Of a DNA stretch of 64,000 nucleotides, positions 18,923-29,469 are shown in pieces. Within the stretch, counting starts at the first letter, position 1, and each line of letters begins with the position of its first letter. This DNA comes from an uncultured Lachnospiraceae bacterium (lineage in GTDB: Bacteria > Bacillota > Clostridia > Lachnospirales > Lachnospiraceae): NCBI GenBank assembly GCA_949949005.1, contig CATLHM010000001.1, positions 62,001 through 126,000 on the forward strand, written 5' to 3'. The notes under the pieces were generated by a model. The model made no database searches and had not been told where the DNA came from. It saw only the letters and a program-made list of their open reading frames with translations. The position numbers and the translations under genes were made by a program.

Positions 18923-19525
18923 ATGGAAAGAAAAGAGTATAGTGCTGGAGCAGTGAAACATTCTTTTTGGTTTATGGAATTTCGTAATGAGGTAAAGCTG
19001 CTATCTGAAGGAAAGAGCTTTGAAGAAATTAGAGAGTTATGTAGAAATGAAAATATATTTGCTGCATCTACCCCAGAGAGAGCCTTACAGATTTTTCATA
19101 CGGTATCGTCAAGAATAAAAGCGATAGGAGATAGTTTCTATCCAGTATTTTTAGACGGAGATGTCTCGGCACAAAAGATTTTTAACCTTGCAGCTATTAT
19201 GGCAAATGACACCTTATTTTTTGATTTTGTGTATGAGGTAATACGAGAGAAAATGATCATTGGAAGTAATGAGTATAAGCCAAGTGATTTAAACATTTTC
19301 TTTAAGGACAAGCAGTTACAGAGTGAAAAAGTTGCCGGATGGACGGACGCCACATTTGTAAGATTGGGTAAGAGCTACAAGTCTTTTTTGTTTGAGGCTG
19401 GAATGACAGATAAGGGTAAGGATATAAGAAAAATTTTTAAACCGCTATTAGAGCCGGATATGGAAAGATGGCTTATAGATCATAATAGGGAGCAGATCGT
19501 AAAGGCTCTTTTGGGGGTAAGATGA
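18923..19525 (+). CDS. brxA: BREX protein BrxA (DUF1819)
   Basis: DUF1819-like 200 aa (YSAGAVKHSFWFMEFRNEVKLLSEGKSFEEIRELC...); first gene of the BREX operon. Confidence 0.93.
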   Translation: MERKEYSAGAVKHSFWFMEFRNEVKLLSEGKSFEEIRELCRNENIFAASTPERALQIFHTVSSRIKAIGDSFYPVFLDGDVSAQKIFNLAAIMANDTLFFDFVYEVIREKMIIGSNEYKPSDLNIFFKDKQLQSEKVAGWTDATFVRLGKSYKSFLFEAGMTDKGKDIRKIFKPLLEPDMERWLIDHNREQIVKALLGVR

Positions 19526-20115
19526 TGTCAAATATCGAGGAACGGTTAGATCAGATGGAGAGGTTGATAAAGAAACCCTCTTTCAGACAAACAAAGGGAA
19601 AAGCAAATGAGGTCAATTATTGGGTGTTTGATTATGCACCGGAGGACGAGTTGACCGTAAGAAATCGAATTTCCTATCTAAAAAATAAGAACCTAAAAGG
19701 AACGGATGGGTTTGAACTGGTGGTATATGATTTATACGATTTAATGATTGATCACCTGCAAAACAAGAACTTTATGGAAAAGTGTTATGCACAGGAAGAA
19801 AAGCGTGGCATCAAGAAATTGCAGGATGCCATCCAGCATACGCTAAAAATCACTGACAAGGAGAACCTGCTTGTTAAATATATTGCAGAGAACACACCGG
19901 AAAACGCAGTAGTGTTTTTGACTGGGGTAGGAAAGTGTTTTCCACTATTGCAAGCACCAGAAGTGTTTAACAAAATTCTCTACAATATGCCACAGACTTT
20001 TGCCAGTGTACCTATGGTTTTATTCTATCCGGGGACTTACACGGAACAGGAGCTCATCATATTTAATGAATATTCGGAAGACAATTATTACCGAGCATTC
20101 CGACTGGTGCGATAG
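19522..20115 (+). CDS. brxB: BREX protein BrxB (DUF1788)
   Basis: DUF1788-like 197 aa (RLDQMERLIKKPSFRQTKGKANEVNYWVFDYAPEDELTVRNRI); overlaps brxA by 4 nt. Confidence 0.93.
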   Translation: MMSNIEERLDQMERLIKKPSFRQTKGKANEVNYWVFDYAPEDELTVRNRISYLKNKNLKGTDGFELVVYDLYDLMIDHLQNKNFMEKCYAQEEKRGIKKLQDAIQHTLKITDKENLLVKYIAENTPENAVVFLTGVGKCFPLLQAPEVFNKILYNMPQTFASVPMVLFYPGTYTEQELIIFNEYSEDNYYRAFRLVR

Positions 20116-20129
20116 GGAGGAAAATTCAA

Positions 20130-23100
20130 ATGTTAATGAAAGAAATGTTTGAGAAAGAGATAGATCGTGATATACAGGGTGTAATCATTGTCGGTCAGGG
20201 CGAGGCAGAGAATGCAGCACAGGAATTGGATGAATATGTAGTGACAAAGGAATTGCAGAAGCATTTTGCAGATTTCTTTTCCGCATATAAAAAGGGCATT
20301 GTCGGTACTACTTCGAAAATGGGTGTATGGATTTCTGGTTTTTTTGGAAGTGGTAAATCTCACTTCTTAAAAATTTTATCTTATTTGCTGGGAAATAAAT
20401 CCGTGGGAGACAGAAAAGCCATTGATTATTTTGCGGATGATAGCCTTAACGGAGGTAGGCCAAAGATTGTAGACGAAAAAGTGCTTGCAGATATGAAGCT
20501 GGCTGCTGATACAGATACGGATGTTGTGCTTTTTAATATTGATTCTAAAAGTGACGGGGGCAGCAAGCAAAATAAGGATGCAATCGTTAAGGTATTCTTA
20601 AAAGTTTTTAATGAAATGCAGGGCTTTTGTGGAGCAATACCTTTCCTGGCTGACTTGGAAAGAAAGCTGACAGAGGGAGGACGATATAAGGAGTTTAAAC
20701 AGAAATTTGAAGAAGTGTATGGAGATGCATGGGAGAAATCCAGACAGGACTTTGATTTTATTCAGGATGATGTTGTGCAGGTTCTTACGGAAATGGATTT
20801 TATGAGTGAGGTAGCTGCGCGTAACTGGTGTGAAAAAGCGGCTGAACCATATCAGATCAGTATTGAGGATTTTGCAAAACGTGTGAAAGCATACATTGAT
20901 CGGAAAGGCAATAATTATCATGTAGTTTTTTTGGCAGACGAGATCGGCCAGTATATTGGAGAAGATTCGAAGCTGATGCTAAACTTACAGACCGTCACAG
21001 AAGAGCTTGGCAAGGAATGTATGGGTAAGGCATGGGTTATTGTAACCAGTCAACAGGATATTGATTCCGTAACCAATGTAAAGGGCAATGACTTTTCGAA
21101 AATTCAGGGGCGTTTTGATACAAGATTGTCTTTATCGAGCGCAAATGTAGATGAAGTAATCAAGAAGAGAATCTTGGAAAAGAAAGAGACACCCGCACAG
21201 ACTTTACGCCTTTTGTATGGTCAAAAGACTACCATTATTAAGAATCTGATTACGTTCAATGATGGAGTGGAAAAGAAATTGTATGCAGATGAAAACGATT
21301 TTGCATGCGTTTATCCATTTGTACCTTATCAGTTCAATTTGCTTGCAAGTGTACTGACATCCATTCGTACCCACGGTGCATCCGGGAAACACTTATCTGA
21401 GGGAGAGCGTTCCATGTTGGCAATGTTTAAAGAGTCAGCTATGGAATATAAAGAATGTGAAGTGGGAACGATTATTCCATTTCATGCTTTTTATGATGCG
21501 CTGGAAAATTTCTTAGATCACAGCCACCGTGGAGTAATTATCCGGGCGTATGAGAATGACATAATTAATCCGGAGCACAAAGAAAAAGTATTTGCGGTGG
21601 ATGTTCTGAAAGTACTTTTCATGATTAAGTATGTTGATAAGGTAGTCGTAGCAAATAGTAACAATATCACAAGCCTCATGGCATCCAATATTGATGATGA
21701 TAGAATTGCCCTAAAGGAAAAAGTGGAGAATGCATTGAAGGTATTGGTGCGCCAGAACCTTGTACAGAGAAATGGGGATATTTATGTATTCCTTACTGAC
21801 GAAGAACAGGAGATCAATCGAGAGATTGAAAGCCAGAGCGTAGAGATGGCAGAGATTATCAATAAGGCATCAGAATTGATTTTTCAGGATATTATAACAG
21901 ATAAGGACTTGGCAAACGGTAAATATAAGTATTATAAATTTAATGGAAGATACGCGTTTAATTATAATCAAATTGTCGATGAAAGACCTTTTAAATCTAT
22001 ACAAAAATATGATATAGGGGTGCATGTCATAACACCGGCATCAGATTGTGGTACAGACGAAATCACACTTAGAATGAAATCAGGTGAGGGAAAAGAAGTT
22101 CTTGCCTTATTACCAAATGATAGAGCATTCATAGACGAAATAAGGCGATATTTAAAAATAGAGAAATACTTACGTCTCAATACTACTGATAGATTTGCTG
22201 AAATTAAAGAAGCAAAAAGAATTGAGATGCGTGAACGTAATAATAATGCAAAACTATATCTTACGGAATCTCTAAAGGATGCAGTGATCTATGTCAACGG
22301 GGATCGGGCACAGATTAGTGCAAAAGATGTGTCTGCAAGAATTAGTGAGGCTCTTGGCAGATTAGTAAAGACAGTATACCACAAGCTGGATTATATTGAT
22401 GCAGCTATGGGAGAGGATGACATTAGAAAGGTTTTAAAGACCAGTAATCAGATTACCCTTAACCTGGAGGGTGGTACCGAACCTAATATCCATGCACTTG
22501 ATGATGTATTGCGGTACATTGCGGGCAATAGTCGTATGCACGTTAAGACATCTATGAAATCCATCAAGGACAGATTCATGAAAGCCCCTTATGGATTTGT
22601 GGAAGATGATGTGCAGTGGCTTGTTGCAAAATTGTTTAAGAGAGGAGATGTATCTTTCTCTGTTAACGGCGTGGGCATAACCATGATGAATAAGGATGTA
22701 GAGGAAATCATCAACTATATTACAAAGAAAGCCTTTGTAGAAAAGCTGATGATGGAGGAACGTGTCCGTGTGCAAGATAAGGACAAAAAGGCAGTTCGTG
22801 ATGTTTTAAAAGAATTGTTCCACACCAGTAGTCCTTTAGATGATGAAGACGCAATAATGAATTTCTTTATTTCCTTTGCTGGTAAACTCCTTACAGAACT
22901 TCGGGTTATGAAAAAGGATTATGACAGGGCTAAGTATCCGGGATTAAAAGTGATTGAAGAGGGTATCAGAATCATGTCTGATCTTGTACAGATTCAGACT
23001 CCGGTTGACTTTTTCCAGACCGTGTCCAAGAAACAGGATGATTTACTTGATTTTGCAGAAGATTATGAACCGATTAAGGCATTTTTTGCAGGGGAGCAGA

Positions 23101-23810
23101 AAGGTATTTTTGATAAAGCGCTGTTGTATTTGGAAAAATATGATGACAGTAAAACTTATATTGTTGATGCAGAACTTGAGAATGTTGTTGACGCAATTCG
23201 GACGATTGTAAGGAAAGGAAAGCCGTTTTCCGATGTTCCAAAACTTCCGGAACTATTAAAACAGTTTACAGATGCGTATACAAAAGTGCTGGATGAACAG
23301 CTTGTACCCGTTCTGGATTCTGTATCAGAATCTCAGAAGAGAGTATTTGAGGTGTTGAGTACAAAGGAGTATAAAGAAAGTAAGCTGAACACTTATCGTG
23401 AATTGTTTTTTGAAATTGAGAGTGGGGCAAAAGCCTGTACCAATGTATCGACGTTAAGAGGGTATTCCGACAGGGCAGAGGCATTAAAAATCCGTCTTTT
23501 GAATGAGATGGATAAGATGGATCAAGAGATTGCATTGAAAAAAGCAAAGGAAGTCAGAAAGAAACTTGAACTCGAGGCAAAAGAATCAGGCCAGTATGAT
23601 ACCGACGCAATAGAACAGCGGGCCAATAAGGTTGCAGAAGAAAACGGGTATCGGTATAGACAGGTAAAAAATATTCCATTTAAGAAAATGGCCAAAACAT
23701 CCTCATGGAGAATAGAATCTGTAGAAGATTTGGATCGATATTTAGCAGAGCTACGAAGGAACCTAATAACAGAGATAGATGCAAAGACCATTGTAAATAT
23801 CGAATTTTAA
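20130..23810 (+). CDS. brxC: BREX P-loop ATPase BrxC
   Basis: 1226 aa; Walker A GFFGSGKSHFLKILSYLL, FLADEIGQYIG; position in operon. Confidence 0.96.
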   Translation: MLMKEMFEKEIDRDIQGVIIVGQGEAENAAQELDEYVVTKELQKHFADFFSAYKKGIVGTTSKMGVWISGFFGSGKSHFLKILSYLLGNKSVGDRKAIDYFADDSLNGGRPKIVDEKVLADMKLAADTDTDVVLFNIDSKSDGGSKQNKDAIVKVFLKVFNEMQGFCGAIPFLADLERKLTEGGRYKEFKQKFEEVYGDAWEKSRQDFDFIQDDVVQVLTEMDFMSEVAARNWCEKAAEPYQISIEDFAKRVKAYIDRKGNNYHVVFLADEIGQYIGEDSKLMLNLQTVTEELGKECMGKAWVIVTSQQDIDSVTNVKGNDFSKIQGRFDTRLSLSSANVDEVIKKRILEKKETPAQTLRLLYGQKTTIIKNLITFNDGVEKKLYADENDFACVYPFVPYQFNLLASVLTSIRTHGASGKHLSEGERSMLAMFKESAMEYKECEVGTIIPFHAFYDALENFLDHSHRGVIIRAYENDIINPEHKEKVFAVDVLKVLFMIKYVDKVVVANSNNITSLMASNIDDDRIALKEKVENALKVLVRQNLVQRNGDIYVFLTDEEQEINREIESQSVEMAEIINKASELIFQDIITDKDLANGKYKYYKFNGRYAFNYNQIVDERPFKSIQKYDIGVHVITPASDCGTDEITLRMKSGEGKEVLALLPNDRAFIDEIRRYLKIEKYLRLNTTDRFAEIKEAKRIEMRERNNNAKLYLTESLKDAVIYVNGDRAQISAKDVSARISEALGRLVKTVYHKLDYIDAAMGEDDIRKVLKTSNQITLNLEGGTEPNIHALDDVLRYIAGNSRMHVKTSMKSIKDRFMKAPYGFVEDDVQWLVAKLFKRGDVSFSVNGVGITMMNKDVEEIINYITKKAFVEKLMMEERVRVQDKDKKAVRDVLKELFHTSSPLDDEDAIMNFFISFAGKLLTELRVMKKDYDRAKYPGLKVIEEGIRIMSDLVQIQTPVDFFQTVSKKQDDLLDFAEDYEPIKAFFAGEQKGIFDKALLYLEKYDDSKTYIVDAELENVVDAIRTIVRKGKPFSDVPKLPELLKQFTDAYTKVLDEQLVPVLDSVSESQKRVFEVLSTKEYKESKLNTYRELFFEIESGAKACTNVSTLRGYSDRAEALKIRLLNEMDKMDQEIALKKAKEVRKKLELEAKESGQYDTDAIEQRANKVAEENGYRYRQVKNIPFKKMAKTSSWRIESVEDLDRYLAELRRNLITEIDAKTIVNIEF

Positions 23811-23821
23811 GGAGTGTTGGC

Positions 23822-26800
23822 ATGGATAAGGCAGCCATAAAGAATTTCTCTATTTGGGCGAGAAACAAACTGATTGCAGACATTATATATAAAGCAGGAT
23901 TGTTGGGGATAACAGAAGAAGGTATCAAAGATGCTCTGCTTCAGTCTACACAGGATGCAGAATTTTATGATATTGGGACGAAAGAGCCATATGTCATTCG
24001 CGGAGAAGAGATTAAACAGCGCAAGGAATTGGCAAGCGTAATTCGGAAAAGAGCAGCCCAGTTAGAGTATAAAGATGCATACCGGAACGTGATAGAGGAA
24101 GTGGCATATACATGGTTCAATCGTCTTATCGCTATACGTTTTATGGAAGTAAACGACTATATGCCAGCACATATCCGGGTACTTTCATCTGAAAGCAATA
24201 CAAAGTCAGAGCCGGATTTGGTTACAACTCCCTTTGATGCAGAAATTGAGTTTACGCAGCAGGAAACGGAAAGTGTTCTACATATGAAAAATGATAATCA
24301 GGTAGATGCACTTTTCCGTTTCTTGTTTATCAAACAGTGCAATGCGCTTAATGCTTTTTTGCCGAAATTGTTTGAAAAGACGTCTGACTATACGGAACTG
24401 CTGTTGAATGTTTCAGTTACAGATCAGGATGGTATTGTCTATCATCTGACCCATGACATCAAGGAAGAAGACTTTAATATCAGTAAGATCGGGGAAGATG
24501 GAAAGCCGACCGGGCAGGTAGAAATTATTGGGTGGATGTATCAGTATTATAATACGGAACCGAAAGATGAGACATTTGCTCTTCTGAAAAAGAATGTAAA
24601 AATTACAAAGGAGCGCATTCCAGCAGCCACTCAGCTTTTTACGCCTGACTGGATTGTGCGCTACATGGTAGAGAATAGTGTAGGCAGGCTCTGGCTAGAG
24701 GGACATGAGAATGAAAAAGCAAAGCTTAAAAAGGGATGGAACTATTATCTTGAAGAGGCAGAACAGGAAGCAGATGTTGAGGAACAACTGAAAGCCATTC
24801 GGGAAGAGTACAAAAGCATCAAACCGGAAGAGATCAAAGTAATTGATCCATGCATGGGAAGCGGTCACATTCTTGTGTATGCTTTTGATGTTTTGATGCA
24901 GATCTATGAGAGTTATGGATATGGCCAGAGGGACGCTGCTAAGAGTATTGTTGAGAATAATATTTACGGGCTGGATATAGATGATCGTGCCTTTCAACTT
25001 GCCTATTTTGCAATCATGATGAAAGCACGTTCCTATAACAGAAGATTTTTGACTCTTGGAATAGAGCCTAATTTGTGCGCGATACAGGAAAGCAACGGCA
25101 TAGCGTATGACAAGGATATGGGGGAGTTTCTGCTTAGCGAGGAACATAGGGAAACTTTGCAGTATTTATTACATACTTTTGTGGATGCTAAAGAATATGG
25201 TTCTATTCTTAATGTGGAGAAGAGAGATTATGATGGATTTCTGAGGGCGTGGGAACAGGCAGCAGAACAGACGGCGGAAAATGTGGTAATGATAGGATGG
25301 TATATGGAGTGCAATCAGGTTTTGCCAGAGTTGGCAAAACAAGCAAAAATTCTTTCGCAGAAATATGATGTTGCAGTAACGAATCCTCCATATATGGGGA
25401 CTTCAAATGGAAGTGCTGCATTAAATGACTTTGTAAAAAGGAATTATCCGGAGAGTAAGAGCGATTTGTTTGCAGTGTTTATAGATCGTTGTGGGGAGAT
25501 GATAAAAGATAATAGATATCAGGCTATGATTACACAACATGCATGGATGTTTTTGTCCAGTTTTGAAAAACTGCGTGAGAAATTGCTAATGATAGATACT
25601 GTAAATATGGCACATTTGGGGGCGAGAGCGTTTGAGGAAATTGGTGGGGAAGTGGTACAGACCACCAGCTTTGTGATGAGGAAAAGCCATATTGCGAAAT
25701 ATAAGGGGATGTATTGTAGACTGATTGAGCCAACAACACAGAGGGGCAAGGAAGAGATGTTTCTTGCAGGAGAAAATCGCTATGCGGCAGTGCAGGATAA
25801 TTTCACGAAAATTCCGGGGAGTCCGGTGGCGTATTGGGTAGGAGTAACATTATTCGATATTTTCATGGAAAAAAAGCTTAGTGATGTTGGAAAAATCGCA
25901 CAAGGTTTAATTACGGGAGATACAAATAGGTTTACAAGATTATGGTATGAAGTAGGAAATCAGAGATTTATTAAGAAAGCAAAAGATGTAGATGAAGTTT
26001 GTGCTAAAAAGGGGAAATGGGTTCCTTATAATAAGGGTGGAGAATATAGAAAATGGTATGGAAATAATGATTTTATTGTAAATTGGGAAAATAATGGATA
26101 TGAAATAAAGCATTTTACAAATGAAAATGGAAAGCTGAAGTCTAGACCGCAAGGAAGTGATTACTATTTTAAAGATGTAATTACATGGACAAAAATTTCA
26201 AGTGCCCAAATTGCTTTTCGCCATAAACCAGCAGGGCATATTTCATCAGAAGCGGGAATGGTAATAAGTGTAGAAGGTTCCGCCAAAAAATATATATTGG
26301 CATTTTGCAATTCAAAAATTGCTGATATTATTTTGAAAATATTGTCACCTACATTAAATTACGAGTTGGGAGATGTTGGGAAATTACCAATTATTATGCC
26401 TGAAAAATCGACAGAACTATTCATTAACAAATTGGTAGATGAACTTGAAAATATGTCACAGTGTGATTGGGATTCCTTTGAAACATCATGGGATTATAAA
26501 AAGCATCCGTTAGTTAAATTAGCAAAAAAAATAGTATATAATAATGGAAACCTTTCTTATCGGATTAGGGATGCTTTCTTTTTGTGGGAAAGTGAATGCA
26601 ACACTCGATTTAGTCAGCTAAAATCAAATGAGGAAGAACTCAACCGTATTTTTATAGATATTTATGGATTACAAGATGAACTGAGGCCGGAGGTAGAAGA
26701 TAAAGATGTCACAGTTCGCAAAGCGGAATTAGGCAGGGATATCCGCAGCTTCATTTCCTATGTGGTAGGGTGTATGTTTGGTCGTTATTCTCTCGATCGA

Positions 26801-27580
26801 GAGGGTCTGATGTTTGCAGGCGGAGATATGAGAGATATATATGCATATTATAGTGGAACATTTGACGATACTGCTAATATTCGATTGGATGGGGAATATA
26901 CATCTGGGGATGGGAGAACACCATTTTATTATTTACCTGTTGATGGAAAAGAACCATTGGAGTGTTGGAAAGTAGATGCAGATAATATTATTCCGATTAC
27001 AGATGAGGAATACTTTACAGACGATGTTGTAAACAGATTTGTAGAATTTGTGAAAGTTGTCTATGGAGAGGAAACTTTAGAAGAAAATTTGGATTTTATT
27101 GCGCAGGCATTGGGGAACAAAGGGGGTTCTTCAAGAGAAGTCATCCGTAATTATTTTCTCAAGGACTTTTATACTGACCACCTGAAAGTATATCAAAAAC
27201 GCCCAATTTACTGGCTTTTTGACAGTGGCAAGCTGAATGGTTTTAAAGCGCTTATTTATATGCATCGCTATAATGCAGATACGATCGGCAATCTACGTGT
27301 CGATTACCTACACCGTATGGAACGTATTTATGAAAGTGAAATCAATCGTATGCAGGATACTATTGATAATAGTGGCAATGCCAGGGAAGTAACAGTTGCA
27401 TCTAAACGTAAAGAAAAATTGCAGAAGCAGCTCAAAGAATGCCAAGAATATGATGAAAAGATTGGTCACTTGGCATTATCCCGAATAGAAATTGATTTGG
27501 ATGACGGTGTAAAGGTAAATTACGAAAAGGTACAGACTGCTAATGATGGCAAGCAATATCAGGTACTTGCAAAGATATAA
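23822..27580 (+). CDS. pglX: BREX-1 adenine-specific DNA methyltransferase PglX
   Basis: Methyltransferase motifs DPCMGSGHILVYAFDVL and VTNPPYMG; starts MDKAAIKNFSIWARNKLI at 23822 (ORF-track start 23705 lies inside brxC). Confidence 0.96.
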   Translation: MDKAAIKNFSIWARNKLIADIIYKAGLLGITEEGIKDALLQSTQDAEFYDIGTKEPYVIRGEEIKQRKELASVIRKRAAQLEYKDAYRNVIEEVAYTWFNRLIAIRFMEVNDYMPAHIRVLSSESNTKSEPDLVTTPFDAEIEFTQQETESVLHMKNDNQVDALFRFLFIKQCNALNAFLPKLFEKTSDYTELLLNVSVTDQDGIVYHLTHDIKEEDFNISKIGEDGKPTGQVEIIGWMYQYYNTEPKDETFALLKKNVKITKERIPAATQLFTPDWIVRYMVENSVGRLWLEGHENEKAKLKKGWNYYLEEAEQEADVEEQLKAIREEYKSIKPEEIKVIDPCMGSGHILVYAFDVLMQIYESYGYGQRDAAKSIVENNIYGLDIDDRAFQLAYFAIMMKARSYNRRFLTLGIEPNLCAIQESNGIAYDKDMGEFLLSEEHRETLQYLLHTFVDAKEYGSILNVEKRDYDGFLRAWEQAAEQTAENVVMIGWYMECNQVLPELAKQAKILSQKYDVAVTNPPYMGTSNGSAALNDFVKRNYPESKSDLFAVFIDRCGEMIKDNRYQAMITQHAWMFLSSFEKLREKLLMIDTVNMAHLGARAFEEIGGEVVQTTSFVMRKSHIAKYKGMYCRLIEPTTQRGKEEMFLAGENRYAAVQDNFTKIPGSPVAYWVGVTLFDIFMEKKLSDVGKIAQGLITGDTNRFTRLWYEVGNQRFIKKAKDVDEVCAKKGKWVPYNKGGEYRKWYGNNDFIVNWENNGYEIKHFTNENGKLKSRPQGSDYYFKDVITWTKISSAQIAFRHKPAGHISSEAGMVISVEGSAKKYILAFCNSKIADIILKILSPTLNYELGDVGKLPIIMPEKSTELFINKLVDELENMSQCDWDSFETSWDYKKHPLVKLAKKIVYNNGNLSYRIRDAFFLWESECNTRFSQLKSNEEELNRIFIDIYGLQDELRPEVEDKDVTVRKAELGRDIRSFISYVVGCMFGRYSLDREGLMFAGGDMRDIYAYYSGTFDDTANIRLDGEYTSGDGRTPFYYLPVDGKEPLECWKVDADNIIPITDEEYFTDDVVNRFVEFVKVVYGEETLEENLDFIAQALGNKGGSSREVIRNYFLKDFYTDHLKVYQKRPIYWLFDSGKLNGFKALIYMHRYNADTIGNLRVDYLHRMERIYESEINRMQDTIDNSGNAREVTVASKRKEKLQKQLKECQEYDEKIGHLALSRIEIDLDDGVKVNYEKVQTANDGKQYQVLAKI
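27386..27468 (+). repeat. Direct repeat copy A (inside pglX 3' end)
   Basis: gaagtaacagttgcatctaaacgtaaagaaaaattgcagaagcagctcaaag...atatgatgaaaagattggtca; ~90% identical by eye to 28110-28191. Confidence 0.95.
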
Positions 27581-27710
27581 GTATACAAATATCAAATATA
27601 ACCAATGTATGTTGCTTCTTAAGCGCTTAAGCGATAGAAGGGCGGTGTTATGGATGACAAAGATGACTAGAATTGTGCAAGCGTACTTGCACAATTTCGG
27701 GAAGTAAAAT

Positions 27711-28220
27711 TATGCTGCTAAATAATGAGGAATACCCGAGTGTTAGAGATATAGCATTTATTGAGAACCGAGGACAGGGAATCCAGAAGATATGTGATGA
27801 ATGTAAGGAGATAGGGGGCGGAACTGCCTGTCTATGAACTGATAGGAACTACATTGCGGATTCGTTTCCGTGCGCTTGAAAGCGCACTTATAGATGAGCC
27901 TAAAGCACCAAAACATCGGCGAAGATGGTGCTTTGGAAGATGCAATGGTGCTTAGGATTATCGAAATGTTAAAAGAACAGCCTAACATATCACAGAGTGC
28001 ATTGGGTGAACGTCTGGGAATTTCTCGCCGTGTGATTCAGAAATACATTAAGGTATTAGAGGAAATGGGGAAGATAGAGCGTAAAGGCGGCAAGCGTTAC
28101 GGATATTGGGAAGTAACAGCAGCATCTAAACGTAAAGAAAAATTGCAGAAACAGCTCAAAGGTGCCGGAAATATGATGAAAAGATTGGTCAAGAAACGGA
28201 GGGCTACGAAAAATGATTAG
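27711..28220 (+). pseudogene. Remnant of an AlbA_2/Schlafen-type (COG2865-like) ATP-binding regulator with C-terminal wHTH, fused to a pglX-tail copy
   Basis: Broken frames read RDIAFIENRGQGIQKICDECKE / YELIGTTLRIRFRALESALIDEPKAPKHQ and a wHTH (MVLRIIEMLKEQPNISQSALGERLGISRRVIQKYIKVLEEMGKIERKGGKRYGYWE), then VTAASKRKEKLQKQLK copied from the pglX C-terminus. Confidence 0.75.
28110..28191 (+). repeat. Direct repeat copy B (duplicated pglX 3' tail)
   Basis: See copy A; contains a 1-nt indel so the last codons are read in a different frame. Confidence 0.95.
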
Positions 28221-29469
28221 TAAGTTTTCATGTCATAATTTTAGGAATATAAATACAGATAATTTAGAATTTGAAAAAATTAATATTTTAATTGGTCCTA
28301 ACAATTCAGGAAAAACTAATTTTATTAAGGCAATCACTTTTTTTTCGGAAATGTTAAAAAATGCAGAAGAAGGCAATTTGAAGTCTGCATTTCTGAACGC
28401 AGTCGCACGTAACGGGTGGGATCATGCCTTAAATAAATATGCAGAAGAAAACACCCCCATAGATTTTGCATGGGAAATTTGCTTGAATGAGAAGCCGGTG
28501 AGATATAAGTTTTCTTATGGAGTAGGAAATACCGTTGAAAATTGCAATATTGTATTGGAGGAATTGAGTTCTTCGGAACAAAGAACGGGATATGATAAAG
28601 AGTTTAATTACTTTAGGTGCCATGATTATAAAGTTGGTATGGGGAATTTTTCTACTGCTACAAAAGTAGGGGACAAAAATCGCAGATTGGCATTTGAGGT
28701 GAATAGTAAGGAAACACTGATTATGCAGTTTAAAGATATTCTTTTGCAGAATAAGAATATCTATGGAAACGAAATGATCAGGGTAAATATTGCACAATTA
28801 TTGTATGAATTACAAAAGTATTTCGATGGATTTAGCGTTTATACTAGCGCACAATTTGAAACTGATAAAATGCGGGAACCGGTTAATATAAAAGCTATGG
28901 ATGATTCCTTAAATCATAATGCTTCTAATTTTTCAAATATTTTTAATCAATATAAATCTGAAGATGTATTATGGAAAACAAGGTTTGAAGAAAAAATGAA
29001 AGAACTTATTCCTAATCTGCAAGTGGCAGATACAGTTAATGTTTATGATAAATTAATATTTAAATTGGTATATGGCAATGAACAATATGATTTATCAGAT
29101 GTATCGGAAGGAACTATAAAAGGATTGATTTTAAATATGTTAATAAATATGCCAATGAAAAATCCGAGAACATTGTTAGCAATAGATGAGCCGGAAAACA
29201 ACCTGCATCCTGCATGGCAAAAAGTGGTTGGTAATTGGATGCAGACAGCGGATACATTTCGTCAGTGTTTTATCAGTACGCATTCGCCGGATTTTCTTGA
29301 TGTATTTACAGAAGAATTTAAGAGGGAAAAGGTGGCAGTTTTCGTTTTTGGATGTGACGAAACGATAAAAAAGATACAATATAGGGACATTGTTGATGAG
29401 TTGGGGGACTGGGAATTGGGAGATTTGTACAGGACAAACGACCCGGCATTAGGGGGGTGGCCATGGTAG
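28213..29469 (+). CDS. AAA_21/OLD-like ATPase embedded in BREX operon
   Basis: MISKFSCHNFRNINTDNLEFEKINILIGPNNSGKTNFIKAITFF (Walker A), LLAIDEPENNLHPAWQK (Walker B), FISTHSPDFLDVF. Confidence 0.92.
   Translation: MISKFSCHNFRNINTDNLEFEKINILIGPNNSGKTNFIKAITFFSEMLKNAEEGNLKSAFLNAVARNGWDHALNKYAEENTPIDFAWEICLNEKPVRYKFSYGVGNTVENCNIVLEELSSSEQRTGYDKEFNYFRCHDYKVGMGNFSTATKVGDKNRRLAFEVNSKETLIMQFKDILLQNKNIYGNEMIRVNIAQLLYELQKYFDGFSVYTSAQFETDKMREPVNIKAMDDSLNHNASNFSNIFNQYKSEDVLWKTRFEEKMKELIPNLQVADTVNVYDKLIFKLVYGNEQYDLSDVSEGTIKGLILNMLINMPMKNPRTLLAIDEPENNLHPAWQKVVGNWMQTADTFRQCFISTHSPDFLDVFTEEFKREKVAVFVFGCDETIKKIQYRDIVDELGDWELGDLYRTNDPALGGWPW

Noticed and set aside
23705-23821. N-terminal extension of PglX in the ORF track
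   Set aside because: Overlaps the brxC 3' end; the natural start is MDKAAIKNFSIWARNKL at 23822, after aaggag.
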